Origin: Peromyscus leucopus
Lineage: Eukaryota > Chordata > Mammalia > Rodentia > Cricetidae
Length of the DNA: 64,000 nucleotides
Direction: 5' to 3'
NCBI RefSeq assembly: GCF_004664715.2
Contig: NC_051069.1
Span: 77,646,647-77,710,646, forward strand
The position numbers were made by a program, and so were the translations under genes. The notes under the pieces are model-generated. The model saw only the letters and a program-made list of their open reading frames with translations. It did no database searches and was not told the origin of the DNA. Shown piece after piece: positions 1-11,646 of this stretch (positions are counted from its first letter, which is position 1; the number at the start of each line of letters is the position of its first letter).

Positions 1-417
1 TTCAGAAAATGTAAATGCCTTGGTTTTATTTACTTCTTCTTTATTAATTACACAGGCAAACAGTCCCCAAACATTTTCACCTATATTAGAGGTGCAGAAC
101 TGCCTGAAGTAAAGGCATTGATTGTTCCTTCATATGTTGAGTCAGATATGAAACTCCTCTTGCAGTAATTAGAATTCATGGTGTAGTCTTAGAGTCTATT
201 GCAGTGTGTTGAATTGTCACCAATAAACTCATTAGTCCCAGACTCTTCTGGACAGCCAGACCATTCATTCCATGTATAGTTATTCTAACACTCAGGACTA
301 GGGCCACCAGGAAATGTTTTCCAACTATCATATCCCATGCCTCATACTCAGTTCACATTGATAAATTTTGAAAAATATCTGCATCAACCAGATTTTAAGC
401 ATGGTTCTCATACTCAC

Positions 418-2459
418 CATCCAAAGAGTTGTCATTCTGTTCTCTGCTTCTATATTCTCTTGATTTTCTTGGATCTTCTCCCATAAAGATGCCATTTGCT
501 TCAGAATTCTTTTCTTTAAAAAACCATGAATATCAACATTTGATAAATAGTAATGAGAGACAGACTCTCAGGCAATTAATTCAATTACTTTACTGCAAGT
601 CAGAGGATTACAATGCTATGTTTTTTTTCACATTTGGTAACTATGAATTTTAGATTTCAGAACATATTAATAGAAAATATATTATAACAGGAGTCCAATT
701 GGCTAGAAAGAGGAGGCTTTGTATAAGCGAGAATTGTTGAGACCAAGATTGGAAAAAGCACAGGGACAAATAGCCAAATGAATAGAAACACATGAACTAT
801 GAACCAATAGCTAAGGAGCTCCCAACTGGATCAGGCCCTCTGGATAAGTGAGACAGTTGATCAGCTTTAACTGTTTGGGAGGCACCCAGGCAGTGGGAAT
901 GGGACTGGGTCCTGTCCTTAGTGCATGGGCTGGCTGTTTGGAGCCTGGGGCCTATGCAAGGGCACTTTACTCAGCCTGGGAGAAGAGAACTAGACCTGCC
1001 TGGACTGAATTCACTAGTTTGAGGTAAAACCACAGCCCCTCCCACTTGCCCTGGAGGAGATGGGAATGGGGCATGAGCTGGGAGAAGGTGGGGGGGCATG
1101 GAAATCCATGACTGATATGTGAAATTAAATCAAATTAATAATAATAATAATAATGGTAAGTTATAGATCGTTGAGGCATCCAGGCAGTGGGACCTGGACC
1201 TGTCCTCAGGGCATGATCTGGCTGTTTGGAACCTGTGGCTTATGCAGGGACACATGGCTCAGCCTAGGAAGAGGGACTGGACATGCCTGGACTGAATCTG
1301 CCAGGTTGAGCTGAATCCCCAGGGAGATGGGTGCTGTGGATATCATTCTATATAAATAAAACACTGATGGCCAGTGACCAGACAGGAAGTATAGGCGGGA
1401 CAAGGAGAGAGGAGAATTACGGAAACAGGAAGAAGGAAGGGGAGAGACACTGCAGCCACCGCCAGGACAAACAGCATGTAAAGACGCCTGTAAGCCACCA
1501 GCCACGTGGCAAGGTATAGATTTATAGAAATGGGTTAATTTAAGATATAAGAACAGTTAGCAAGAAGCCTGCCACGGCCATACAGTTTATAAATAATATA
1601 AGCGTCTGAGTGATTATTTTATACATGGATTGTGGGACTGCGGGGCTTGGTGGAGCCTGGAGAGAAGCCCTCCAGCAACAGATGGGATGGGGTTGTTGGC
1701 TGGGGGGAAGGCACAGGATGTTCAAGGGGGAAGAACAAGGGAATCTGTGACTGATATGTAAGATTAAATTAAATTAAAAAAGAAAAGAAAAGAAAAGATA
1801 TGAAGTTATTATTGCACTTTCCAGTGACCTGGGCATAATATATCATAAAATACAAATGATTTTTACACTCATGGGTTGCCCCAAGAAATATTTAAATTCC
1901 TAGTCACCCTTTCTTCATTACATGTTAATAAAGTGCTACCATTTTGAAAACAGTGCCTTTGTCATAATGAGGACCAGCATCTTCCTGTGGTTTCCTAAGC
2001 CTACCTCTCTCCAGCTTGCAAATTCTCTCAGAAGCATCACTTACCATTTGATCCTCAGCAGCTGCTTCAATGGGACAGTGTCTGTGTCCTCTGTGCTCAT
2101 GAGTGTTAGAGCAGAGTTGACAGAGGAAGATCCTCTTCTCAGCACAGAAGATACTCTTAGCATCCTCGTGGGTCACACACTTTTGCTCCTCAGAGCTCAG
2201 GTCCTTCATGAGGCTCGCTTGTCTGACAATGGACACTAGCTTCTTCAAAACAATGTTGGTTCTCAATTCCTTCTTCTGTGATGGTTCCCTACACACAGGG
2301 CATTGGACAGGAGGTTGGATGTCTTCCCAGGAAAGGTGGAGGCAGGCTTGACAGAAGCTGTGACCACAGCTTATGGTGACTGGGTCTGTCAGGCAGCTCA
2401 GGCAGATGAAGCAGGTGAGTTCTTTCTGGAAGGCTTGTGAGATGTCTGGCTCCATTTTT
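418..2459 (-). CDS. Trim43-like gene, copy A: first coding exons (partial, runs off the left edge)
   Basis: A tripartite-motif protein, probably an E3 ubiquitin ligase of the multicopy Trim43/49/64 group. The first coding exon has ATG at 2455-2453, donor GT at 2043-2044 and a CDS of 2045-2455 (137 codons). The acceptor AG is at 2460-2461, four bases before the ATG. Its protein has a C3HC4 RING (CFIC near residue 15, CGHSFC near 30, CPVC near 52) and a B-box 2 (CVTH near residue 88 to the HEHRGHRHC stretch). Exon 2 is 418-513, exactly the 96 nt usual in TRIM genes, open, in phase, and coiled-coil-like. Its acceptor (TTTAAAG) is weak. Later exons lie left of base 1. In mouse, Trim43 genes are expressed in cleavage-stage embryos; human TRIM43 is an antiviral factor. 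The TRIM call is certain. The Trim43 subgroup is by remembered similarity. No lesion is visible here, so this may be a working gene. Confidence 0.75.
686..1155 (+). mobile_element. L1 3'-end fragment in intron of copy A
   Basis: The stretch matches L1 3' UTRs elsewhere in the window, with the hallmark run from gagtccaattggc through tgaaccaatagct and agacagttgat to a G-rich tract and an AT-rich tail with repeated aat near 1130-1155. It is 5' truncated and non-coding. Confidence 0.85.
1163..1800 (+). mobile_element. Second L1 3'-end fragment, split by a solo LTR
   Basis: L1 3' UTR sequence (ggcatccaggcagtgggacc) runs to 1331, is interrupted by the LTR at 1332-1680, and resumes with the usual L1 end (agggaatctgtgactgatat) and a tail of aaaag repeats near 1780-1800. 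Confidence 0.85.
1332..1680 (+). mobile_element. Solo ERVK-type LTR (family 1) with 6-bp target duplication
   Basis: A 349-bp segment beginning TGCTGTGGAT and ending CAGCAACA, flanked by direct repeats gatggg at 1326-1331 and 1681-1686. It closely resembles the LTRs at 31811-32214 and 31209-31606, sharing the ataaataaaac-type segment, the ggcaggaagtat-type motif and gccacgtggcaa. The 6-bp duplication is typical of class II ERVs. No internal sequence remains, so it arose by LTR-LTR recombination. Confidence 0.85.
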
Positions 2460-2461
2460 CT

Positions 2462-3770
2462 GAAGGAAGAAAAGCAGAATTGCTATTATTGGACCCCAGA
2501 GTGCGAGAGACTACACATAATTTGCTTCAAGTTGTGATTCAATCTGTGTATTGCAAAACAGGCTACATTTTTTGTGACCAAAAATCAATATATGTATACG
2601 ATTTCAGTTGCTGATCTTTCCTTTTTCACTCTTCTTAACAGAAATACAGATTGATCTGATAAACTTCTGAGCCCTACCACTTGCATCTTTTTTGGAGACT
2701 CCATCCAAATTAGTACCTTGTTTTATGGTCTGAGACAGGCTTCCCCAGTGCTTATGAAAAAAAATACACTGTGGAGTGATCAAATTCCTTCACGTCCACT
2801 TGCTGGCCTTTCACTACAGACATAGGTAGGTTAAACACATGCTTCTTTGTTGTCTATTCAAGAAAGCACTTCCTACTTTACATGGTCCCTTTACTTGATT
2901 TCTGAATTTTGCATCTTAGTCCTTCATATCCCACTGTCTCACCCCTTGACACTTGAAGGTAATATTAGTTACTTGTCTTCATTTAGCTGAAAATACCTAA
3001 AAGAATAAGAATTAATTTGGTTCATAGTTCAAGGATATTGTCCATCATTGTGGTGAAGAAATGGTGGCAGGAGTTTGAGGTAGTTGGTCTTATGGCATGC
3101 AAAATCAAGAAACAAAAAAATAAGGAAGACTTACTACTCAGCTCCTATTTTCTTTTTCCTTCCTTCAGTTTGAGACCTTAACACATGGAATAATCAAGTG
3201 ATCTCCTGAGAATTTAGTGTGAATCTTTCCAAGTGTAGCGATTCTACCTCAAATAATCCTTCACAGACAACCCCAGAGGTTCCATGTGTTTCTTAATTCT
3301 CAATGAATCAAAGATTACGGTACTCTGTGGGGAACCTTGTTTGTTTAGCAAAGATAGATTTCTGGGTTGAGTTTAAGGGATGAATCCTTGAGGCATAACT
3401 GAGGCTCTCATGACTACTGGAGACTTGGCTATCTCAGCAACAGCCCATTGCCCTTCTCTTTGAATATCTACACAAATGAAGAATCCTGGTTTGACTGAGG
3501 TAAATATCCTCCAAAAAACTTAAGGGTTTGGTGTCTGAAGCAAATGGCGTCAAATGGCTTTAGCTGGTGGTTCTGTATACTTGAAATACAATACTAATAC
3601 TCATGTTGGAGACTGCAATGCTGCCTTCCTTAATTTTCTTGATGGCCCTCCTTCCCTTATTTTTCTGTACATTAGATACTTAATTCCAAAGTAATAAATA
3701 AGTACACAGAGATAATGAAAATTGAACAGAGAACTGAAAAACTGCACCTGATTTTAACTAGAATCTACTT
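2462..3770 (-). other. Leader intron of copy A; nothing coding
   Basis: The part from 2462 to about 3015 is homologous, in inverted orientation, to 47566-48153 upstream of copy B. The rest (3015-3770) is unique-looking with no ORF or repeat I can name. Confidence 0.5.
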
Positions 3771-3789
3771 TCAAGAATAGAATATTGTG

Positions 3790-3933
3790 CCTTTAATCCC
3801 AGCACTTGGGAGGCAGAGCCAGGCGGATCTCTGTGAGTTCGAGGCCAGCCTGGTCTCCAAAGCGAGTTCCAGGAAAGGCGCAAAGCTACACAGAGAAACC
3901 CTGTCTCCAAAAACCAAAAAAAAAAAAAAAAAA
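3790..3933 (+). repeat. B1 SINE, 5' truncated, with 17-bp target duplication
   Basis: It starts at cctttaatcccagcac, carries the B1 body (gtgagttcgaggccagcctg) and ends in an A-run. Perfect direct repeats aagaatagaatattgtg flank it at 3773-3789 and 3934-3950. Confidence 0.95.
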
Positions 3934-4091
3934 AAGAATAGAATATTGTGACTAGTTTTTCTCTAGTTTCATCACATGTCAACTTCCAACCTAATCAATC
4001 AATCAATAGTAGGAATAGGCAGTACTTCTAAGACCATAAACTATGACCATACATTACTTCACACTGTGATATCTTTCTAAAAAGTTTACAA

Positions 4092-4239
4092 AAGGCCAGG
4101 CAGTGGTAAACACTTCTTTAATCCCAGAAATCAGGAGACAGAGGCAGGTGGATATCTGTGAGTTTGAGGCCAGTCTGGTCTCCAAATCGAGTTCCAGGAA
4201 AGGCACAATGCAACACAGAGAAACCCTGTCACAAAAAAC

Positions 4240-4268
<29 letters not shown>
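4092..4268 (+). repeat. B1 SINE with about 13-bp target duplication
   Basis: Full-length B1 (ggccaggcagtggt start) with a long A-tail. It is flanked by aaaaagtttacaa at 4079-4091 and 4269-4281. Confidence 0.93.
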
Positions 4269-4277
<9 letters not shown>

Positions 4278-4869
4278 ACAACAGAAAAATACTAAAATGT
4301 TTTCCTTTTCTAAATCATGAATTTTTACTTTTATACATAATATTTATAGAATATATCTCTAAACACTAGAAATTTTCAACCCATTCAGAGTATATTCTAT
4401 ATTATATGTGTACATTTAATTTACATATATCCATGTTGCATGTATGAAGTACATCAGAAATGTTCTAAGAATGTTTTTAGAATTTAGAGAAAGGTCAAAA
4501 TTGAAAATTGAACATCAGAGCAATGAAAGACTGTATATGGATAAACTAAAATTACCTATAGCTGTATCTCACAGTATATTAACAAAGAGAGATGAACAAT
4601 GGGAACAGAATCTCTTTTGATAAATAGCAAAATATGACACATTTTAAAGCAAAAACCTCAGTTTGTTAATAAATTAAAAACAGGAAATATCAACAATTTT
4701 CCACCTGTGAATTGTCCACTCACCCAAGAAATAGTCTCTGGTCTCAGCAGTGCTTTGTGGAAACACAGCAATATTAGCTCAGCTCTGGGGTATGATCCTT
4801 AATGTGTGGAGGACATAGATGTAGCAGTGTAGGAACCAGAAGTTATAGAAACTCACTCTGTCTGGTCTA

Positions 4870-4911
4870 GAGAAGAATGAAGCTGCCTGGCCCCTGGAGT
4901 GTCCTTTTATA
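4870..4911 (-). promoter_or_regulatory. Putative core promoter and 5' non-coding exon of Trim43-like copy A
   Basis: The minus strand reads TATAAAAGG at 4911-4903, a consensus TATA box. About 30 bases downstream (near 4875) is a short segment ending in a good donor, AGA followed by GTGAGT (about 4851-4846). That would splice a short leader exon across about 2.4 kb to the acceptor at 2460-2461, four bases before the ATG. The arrangement fits a TATA-driven TRIM gene, but the start site is inferred and the equivalent sequence is not found upstream of copy B. Confidence 0.5.
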
Positions 4912-5079
4912 CTCTCTAAAGACCATGCCCACTACCTCCCATGTTGCTTTAAATAATGCTTCCAATAGGTGAGTCCTTGAAAATAGCATTATTCTTAAAG
5001 GACAGAAGATTGAATTAACTTTGTGGCCAATGTTCACAAGCAAACCTCCACAGTAAGGTTTCCTAAGTTCCTGCTTAGC

Positions 5080-5262
5080 TGGGTGTGGTAGCTCACACCT
5101 TTAATCCTAAAGTCCTAGAGATAGGGCTGCTGAAGTAGTAGGTGTTTTATTAGCTCGCACCTTTAATCCTAGAGTCTTAGGGATTGGGCTGCTGAAGTAG
5201 TAGGTGTTTTAGTTCAAGGCCTGCCTAGGATATACAATAAGAACTTGACTTAAAAAAACACA
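5080..5262 (+). repeat. B1-related SINE containing an internal tandem duplication
   Basis: The SINE begins gctgggtgtggtagctcaca. A unit of about 60 bases, from agctcacacctttaatcct to gaagtagtaggtgtttta, occurs twice in tandem (about 5090-5150 and 5152-5212). The usual 3' part follows. Confidence 0.6.
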
Positions 5263-5342
5263 GTAATTTTGCTACAACATTACACTATTTCTAAATATTT
5301 TGTGGTATGCTTATATTTTTGCTTTTCCTTTTGTTTTGTTTT

Positions 5343-5755
5343 TCTCCTAGCAAATGTCTTAGATTTAATTATTGGAAGCAAAGTAAATGGAAATTATACA
5401 ATAGAGAAGGGATACATGTCAGTGCTTTTAGGAAACTGAGATGGGACAGGCTGAGGGCTGCCGCTCAATTTGATCCTTTGCAAACAAAGATGTGCACAGT
5501 GTTCCTGGAACTCTGGCTCAGGAAAGGGGGAGATTGCTGGTTCTCCACATTGTAGTCACCTTGCTCACCACTCACTCCTGGCCAGTGTCTGGAGCTCTGC
5601 TTTGCCAGCCCTTCTTCTTGTGGCCAGAGACGATGTCATCAATCTGCAGAGGCACAACTGCACTCTCCATGTGGTTTTGTACATTTGTAGCTTCACAGGC
5701 AACGGCTCCCATATACCCAGCTCTTCCATGTCCCCTGAGGTACCAGTCTCACCCT
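5343..5755 (-). pseudogene. Cct3-ps: Processed pseudogene of Cct3 (chaperonin TCP-1 gamma), 3' end only
   Basis: Read on the minus strand, the segment encodes the end of CCT3: GETGT, then ELGIWEP, VKLQMYKT, GHKKKG and a terminal GQE followed by a stop near 5573. Frameshifts lie between these blocks. A 3' UTR-like stretch follows and ends in an A-rich run (T-rich on plus) near 5310-5345. No introns are present. CCT3 is a subunit of the cytosolic TRiC/CCT folding complex. This is a 5'-truncated, dead retrocopy. The 5' limit near 5755 is where sequence shared with 58421 begins. The gene assignment rests on remembered similarity to the CCT3 C-terminus. Confidence 0.8.
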
Positions 5756-5756
5756 T

Positions 5757-6420
5757 CCTCCAGCAGAGGACTTCTTCAAGTCCATAGCCATAGTTGGGAC
5801 ATGTGGTGACCCCAAGAGAGCCTGGGAATACATTCAGTGCCCAATACATAGTGGAATCAACCAGCAAACCAACAAATCACCAGCATCTACGGGCTCTCCC
5901 AGTGGTCATTCAGCCCTGAAACACACAGTATTTATTAATGCCCTATTTTATGCAATTGCTATTCCAAACAGTTGGGATCCATCAAGGTGCAAAACAGAGA
6001 GAAGTTTTCCCTCTTAGATAACTAACACTCCATTGGTGTCAAGAGGCAATCCTTAAATCAAATGAGAGCAGTCATATGTTATACTGTGAGGTAAGAACAT
6101 ATGGAAAAAAGGAATAGTAATGCAGAGGAAGGGCAAGTGTGCTTTTTATGGAATAGGATAGGAGAGGTGAGGGTATTAAAAGGACTATTCACAAAAGCTG
6201 TGCATGATGCTTCTTACCTTCAATCCCAATGCTCAAGAGGCTAGAGGCAGGAGATCTGTGAGTTCAAGGCCAGCCTGGTCTGCATAATGAGTTCCAGGCC
6301 AAGAAGCTACAGAGAGAGACAGAGACAGAGACAGAGAGATAAAGAGATATAGAGGCTCAGAGACAGAGAGACTAGAGTGAGTTCTGAAAAAATAAAAAGG
6401 GTATCATGAGACATCACCTC
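5757..6420 (+). repeat. Duplicated segment, matches 58421-59050 in direct orientation
   Basis: Shared landmarks include atagttggg, cagttgggatccatcaa, a bracket with gagagaagttttccctctt, and the same B1 at the end. No coding sequence is recognised. The two copies are clearly related but diverged by substitutions and small indels. Confidence 0.8.
6216..6350 (+). repeat. B1 SINE
   Basis: B1 body with ttcaaggccagcctggtctg and a terminal (agagac)n stretch. It is present at the same place in the duplicate at 58852-58990, so it pre-dates the duplication. Confidence 0.8.
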
Positions 6421-6769
6421 AGCTTGTCTTGAAGCTGAAATCTAAAAGATCTTTTGCTGAGATGTCATATGTGCTTGAAAGTTGAGATCAGATGGATGCT
6501 GGACTAGACATTTGTCTAAAATGATAATGTGATGTGCCTTTCTAGTTGCCTTCTAAACATTTGTGTTTACATCTCTGTGTTATTGTTGCTGTCCTCTTCA
6601 TCTTAAGGGAAACTTTTCTTTTCAGCTGGAGGTAGTTTTGATGTAAACTTATAACCACTTAAGCTGCTGAGAATAAGTGTCTGTTGCTGTGAAATGGTGG
6701 CCCTATGCCCAGTCTTAAAAGAAAGAAAATATCAAATGTATATATACCTTCTCCAAAACTCAGGGAATA

Positions 6770-7015
6770 ACATTATTTTGTTTTATAAGGAACAGAACGT
6801 TGAGTGGGTAGGGAAAGGGGATGTATTTGGAAGGAGTTGCAGTAGAGGTAAATCTGATAAAAACAATATGTGCAAAATTCTTGAAGGACTAATGAGACCT
6901 TTTTAATGTTGATATTTGATAAAGTCACAGATTGATATCATTATCTGTGAAATTGTAAAAGGAAAAGCAAAAATATAACGATACCACAAAATATTTAGAA
7001 ACAAGAAAATATTGT
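6770..7015 (+). repeat. Segment repeated at 38405-38645 and 46785-47007
   Basis: The three copies share gttgagtgggtag, acagattgatatca and atatttagaaa. A shorter inverted piece lies at 5262-5335 upstream of copy A. It lies in the 5' flank of TRIM copies or their fragments and looks like part of the original duplication unit. No function is seen. Confidence 0.75.
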
Positions 7016-7029
7016 TTTAAAATTAGAAT

Positions 7030-7165
7030 TTTAGAATTTTTTTATATTTTTAGATAAGTTCTTACTGTATATGCTAGGCAAGCCTTGAACTAAACCTCCT
7101 GCTTTAACAGCCTTATCTTTAGGACTGTAGGATTAAAGGTGTGAGCTACCACAGCCAGCTAAGCT
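7030..7165 (-). repeat. Degraded B1-like SINE, reverse orientation
   Basis: The stretch from cttactgtatatgctaggc to taggattaaaggtgtgag resembles an inverted old B1. Weak match. Confidence 0.5.
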
Positions 7166-8105
7166 GAGACTTAAGGAATATTTTTGTGGAGAATTGAATG
7201 TGGATACTTGCCAGAGAGTTAATTCAATCTTCCATCCATTTAAAATACTGCTATTTACAGGAACTCACTTACAGAAAGCGTTAGTAAAAGCAATATCAAG
7301 ACCCCCCACCAGACCCTGCAATCTACATTCCCTGCCCCCTATCCATCCACATGAGATCCTAGCCACTTCCTGTAGCATGGAAACCAAATCACCAGCTCAC
7401 ATTAGACCAAGAGCTTACATTGGACCAAGTACGCGAATTGGATGAAGAGATGAGGAGATGGGCTGAACTCAATGCAAAAATGCATACAACAACATAAAGA
7501 GCAATCGGGAATCACTGGAACCTAGCCCTCCTTCCACAGCAAGACCTGAACATCACAATGTAGAAGAAGCAGAAGAAAGTGACCTTAAGAATAGCATCAT
7601 GATGATGTTAGAGGCCTTTCAAGAAAAAAATGAAAAATGAAATTGAGGAAAAGACAAACAAAAATTGGAAGAAATCAATAAATCCCTTCAAGAAAGAAAA
7701 AAAAAACATAAAAAAGAATTTAAACATGTGAGGGAAAGAGTTCAAGACCTGAAAAAGGAAATAGAAACAATGAAGAAAACACAAACAGAGGGAATGGTGG
7801 AAATAGAAGACCTGAGAAAATGAACAGGAAACACCGATGCACACATAACCAGCAGAATGTGAGAGAGGGAAGATAGACTCTCTGGTGCAGAGGATACTAT
7901 AGAAGAAATAGATTCATCAGTCAAAGAAAGTACCCAAACCAAAAAGTCATAACACAAAATGACCAGGAAATTGGGGATACTATGAATGGTCAAACCTAAT
8001 AATAATAGGGATAGAAGAAGGAGAAGAGTACCAACTCAAAGGCACAGAAAATACATTCAACAAGATCAAAGAATAAAACTTTCCCAACTTAAAGAAAAAA
8101 ATATC

Positions 8106-8773
8106 AGTCGGGCGGTGGTGGTGCATGTTGGACCCCAAAATTTAGGGTCTCAAGTGGGCACCCCAAGAACCCAGACTCCAGTCCAGTTGATGCAATAGCA
8201 GGAGGAATTTTATTAAGCTTCTATATAGAAGGGCAAACTCTGCTCCTAAGAGCAAGAACCGCATCTTACTCAAGCCACATGGGGGTTTTTAAAGGAAAAA
8301 CCCACAAAAGCCATAAGATTACAATTCCCATACAATTTCGTTTCACAAGATCATGGTCTGGGCACAGAGTGATCACAGAGGGGGTACAGTTTCGTCAACA
8401 GGTACATTTTTCCTGAAACCTCAAGGGGGCGGGTATCAGGGCAGGGGTGGAGTTTACATACAGGTCATGGTGGTCCTTCCTGGAACCCCTGCAACTATCC
8501 CAGTCACAATTGAGCACATCTCTTAACAGAAATCTTTTTACATTGTTATATGGTTGCAGGGGAGATTGAACAATGGCTAAGTCAGGTTTCCCTTGGAACT
8601 AGATTTTTAGTTTCTCATTTCCTGATGCTTAAAGTTTCTCTTTTTCTGAGGTTTTGGGGTGTAAGCCTGAAGGGCTAGGGTCTTTCAGTGCACACCTTTA
8701 ATCCCAGCACTTTGGAAGCAGAGACAGATGGATCTCTGTGAGTTTGAGAAACCCTGTCTGGAAAAACCAAAAA

Positions 8774-8805
<32 letters not shown>

Positions 8806-8810
8806 GAAAG
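8106..8810 (+). repeat. B1 SINE inside the L1, itself split by a solo LTR
   Basis: The B1 5' end (gtcgggcggtggtggtgca) is at 8106-8125. The remainder (cacacctttaatcccagcac onward) is at 8688-8810 and ends in a long A-run. The LTR at 8126-8687 separates them. Confidence 0.85.
8126..8687 (-). mobile_element. Solo ERV LTR (family 3) inserted in a B1
   Basis: A 562-bp segment with ends TGTTGGACC and CTTTCA, flanked by gtgca at 8121-8125 and 8688-8692. The minus orientation is inferred from an inverted polyadenylation-like tttatta near 8205-8215. The TG...CA ends and short target duplication support an LTR. The family is not identified with certainty (class II assumed). Confidence 0.7.
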
Positions 8811-8955
8811 AAAAAAAGAAAAATATCTATGATGATACAGGAAGCCTAGACCCCCACCCCCAAGTCCCCTTGTCACATAATTATTGAACAACTAAATCTA
8901 AAGAATAAAGAAAGAATATTAAGAGCAGCAAAGAAAAAAGGCCAAGTGACTTATT

Positions 8956-9370
8956 GCACAGGGACAAATAGCCAAAGGAATGGAAACATATGAACTATAA
9001 ACCCATGGTTGAGGGGGCCCCAACTGGATCAGGCCCTCTGAATAGGTGAGACAGTTGATTTGCTTGATCTGTTTGGGAGGCATCCAGGCAATGGGACAGG
9101 GTCCTGTGCTCATCGCATGAGTTGGCTGTTTGAGACCTGGGGCTTATGCAGGGACACTTGGTTCAGCCTAGGAGGAGGGGACTGGACCTGCCTGGACTGA
9201 GTCTACCAGGTTGATCTCAATCCTTGGAGGAGTCTTTGCCCTGGAGGAGATGGGAATGGGTGGTGGGCTGGCGGAAAGCAGAGGGGGCAGAGGGGGGAGA
9301 ACAAGGGAATCCATGGCTGATATGTAGAATTAAATTCTATTGTAAAATAAAATTAAATTAATGTAAAAAA
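8956..9370 (+). mobile_element. L1 3'-end fragment inserted within ORF1 of the larger L1
   Basis: A tail-only L1 segment (gcacagggacaaatagcc to tatgtagaattaaattc plus an A-rich end) interrupts ORF1 sequence, which resumes at about 9375 with tttctcaatggagatt. No clean target duplication was found. Confidence 0.75.
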
Positions 9371-11646
9371 AAGAATAATACTCAATTTCTCAATGGAGAT
9401 TTTTGAAAGTCAGAAGGACCTGGAAAGATGTAATGCAGACACTAAGAGATAATGGATGCCAGCCTAGACTAATATACCCAGCAAAATTTTCAATCACCAT
9501 AGACAGAGTGAACAAGACAAAACAAGATTTAAATAATACCTAACCACAAATCCAGCCCAACAGAAAGCACTAGAAAGAAAACTTCCAACCTAATGAGGTC
9601 AGATATACCCACAAAAACACACACAATACATATCCCCACAACAGTAAATCCCAAAGAAAGAAATACACACACACTACCACCAAAGGATAACAGGAACTAA
9701 CAATCACTGCTCATAAATACCTCTTAATATCAATGGAATTAATTCACATATAATAAGACATAGGCTAACAGAATGGATTTGAAAACAGGACCTATCTTTC
9801 TGGTGCTAATAAAAAACACACCTTAGTTCCAAAGATAGACACTACCTCAGAGTAAAGCCTGGGGAAAACCTTTCAAATCCAATGGTCTTAAGAAGTAAGG
9901 TGGTGTGCTATCCTAATATCCAAGAAAATAGACTTCGAACTAAAATCAATTGAAAGAAATTGAGAAGAACATTACATACTCATCACAGGAAAGGTCCACA
10001 AAGATGAAGTTTCAATTCTGAAAAATTATGCCCCAAACACAAGGGTACCCACATATGTAAAAGAAACATTACTAAAATTTAAATCACATATAAAACCCCA
10101 CATATTAATGGTGGCAGACTTCAACATCCCATTCTCACCACTGGACAGATCTGCAAAATTGAAACTTAACAAAAAAATGAGATTTAACTGATGATATGAC
10201 TCAAATGGACTTAATTGACATCTACAGAACATTCCACCCTAACAAAAAAGAATATACCTTCTTCTCAGCACCCCATGGTCAATTCTCTAAAATTGACCAC
10301 ACACTTGGCCACAAAGCAAATCTCAACATATAAAAAAACAAACAAACTGGAATAACCTCCTCTATTCTATCAGACCACCATGGTGTAAAGCAAGATTTCA
10401 ACAACAACGAAAATTACAGAAAGCCTACAATCTCATGGAAGCTTAATAATGCTCAACTGAGTCACCAATGGGTCAAAGAAGAAATAAAGAAAGAAATTAA
10501 AGACTTTCTAAAGATTAATGAAAATGAATATACCAAATACCCAAACTTATGGGACACTATGAAAGCAGTGCTAGGAGGGAAATTCATAGCACTAAATGCC
10601 CACATAAAGAAGTTGGAGAAATCTCCCACTAGTGACTTAACAGCACACCTGAAAGCTCTAGAAGAAGAAGAAGCAATTCACCTAGGAGGAATAGACGCTA
10701 GGAAATAATCAAATTGAGAGGTGAAATCAATAAAATAGAAACAAAGAGAACAATACAAAGAATCAATGAAACAAAGAGTTGGTTCTTTGAGAAAATAAAC
10801 AAGATGGACAAGCCCTTATTTAAACTAACCAAAAGACAGACAGAGAGTGAGCATCCAAATTAACAATATCAGAAATGAAAAGGGTGACATAACAACAGAC
10901 GTTGGGGAAATCCAGAGAATCATCAAGTCATACTTCAAAAACCTCTACTACACAAAACTGGAAAACCTAAAAGAAATGGATAATTTTCTGTATAGGTGCC
11001 ACATACCTAAGTTAAATAAAGACCAGATAAACTATTTAAATAGTCCAATAACCCCTAAGGAAATAGAATCTGTCATTAAAATCTCACAAGCAAAAAAACC
11101 CCCAGGGCCAGATGGTTTCAGGGCAAAATTCAAATAGATCTTCAAAGAAGAGTTAATACCAATACTCTTTAAATTGTTTAACACAATAGAAACAGAAAGA
11201 ACATTACCAAACTTCTTCTATGAGGCTACAATTACAATGTTTCCTATACAAAACAAAGATGCAACAAAGAAAGAGAACTACCGACCAGTCTCCCTCATGA
11301 ACATTGATGCAAAAATACTCAATAAAATCCTGGCAAACAGACTCCAAGAACACATCAAAACAATTACCCACCATGATCAAGTAGTCTTCATCCCATGGAT
11401 GCAATGGTGGTTCAACATACCAAAGTCCATCAATGTAATACATCATATAAACAAACTGAAAGAAAACAACCACATGATCATCTCACTAGATGCAGAAAAG
11501 GCATTTGACAAAATCCAACACCCCTTCATGATAAAGGTCTTGGAGCGATCAGGAATACAGGGAGCATACCTAAACATAATAAAGGCAATTTACAGCAAGC
11601 CAATAGCCAATATCAAATTAAATGGAGAGAAACTCAAAGTGATTCC

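Noticed and set aside
1922..2239. 105-codon plus-strand frame opposite TRIM exon 1, and the matching minus frame at 48334-48687
   Set aside because: Antisense shadows of the conserved RING/B-box exon.
3991..4010. Possible DUX-type binding site (aatcaatcaatc) near copy A
   Set aside because: Only a simple aatc repeat; it does not fit the 11-base DUX motif, so embryonic activation cannot be claimed from it.
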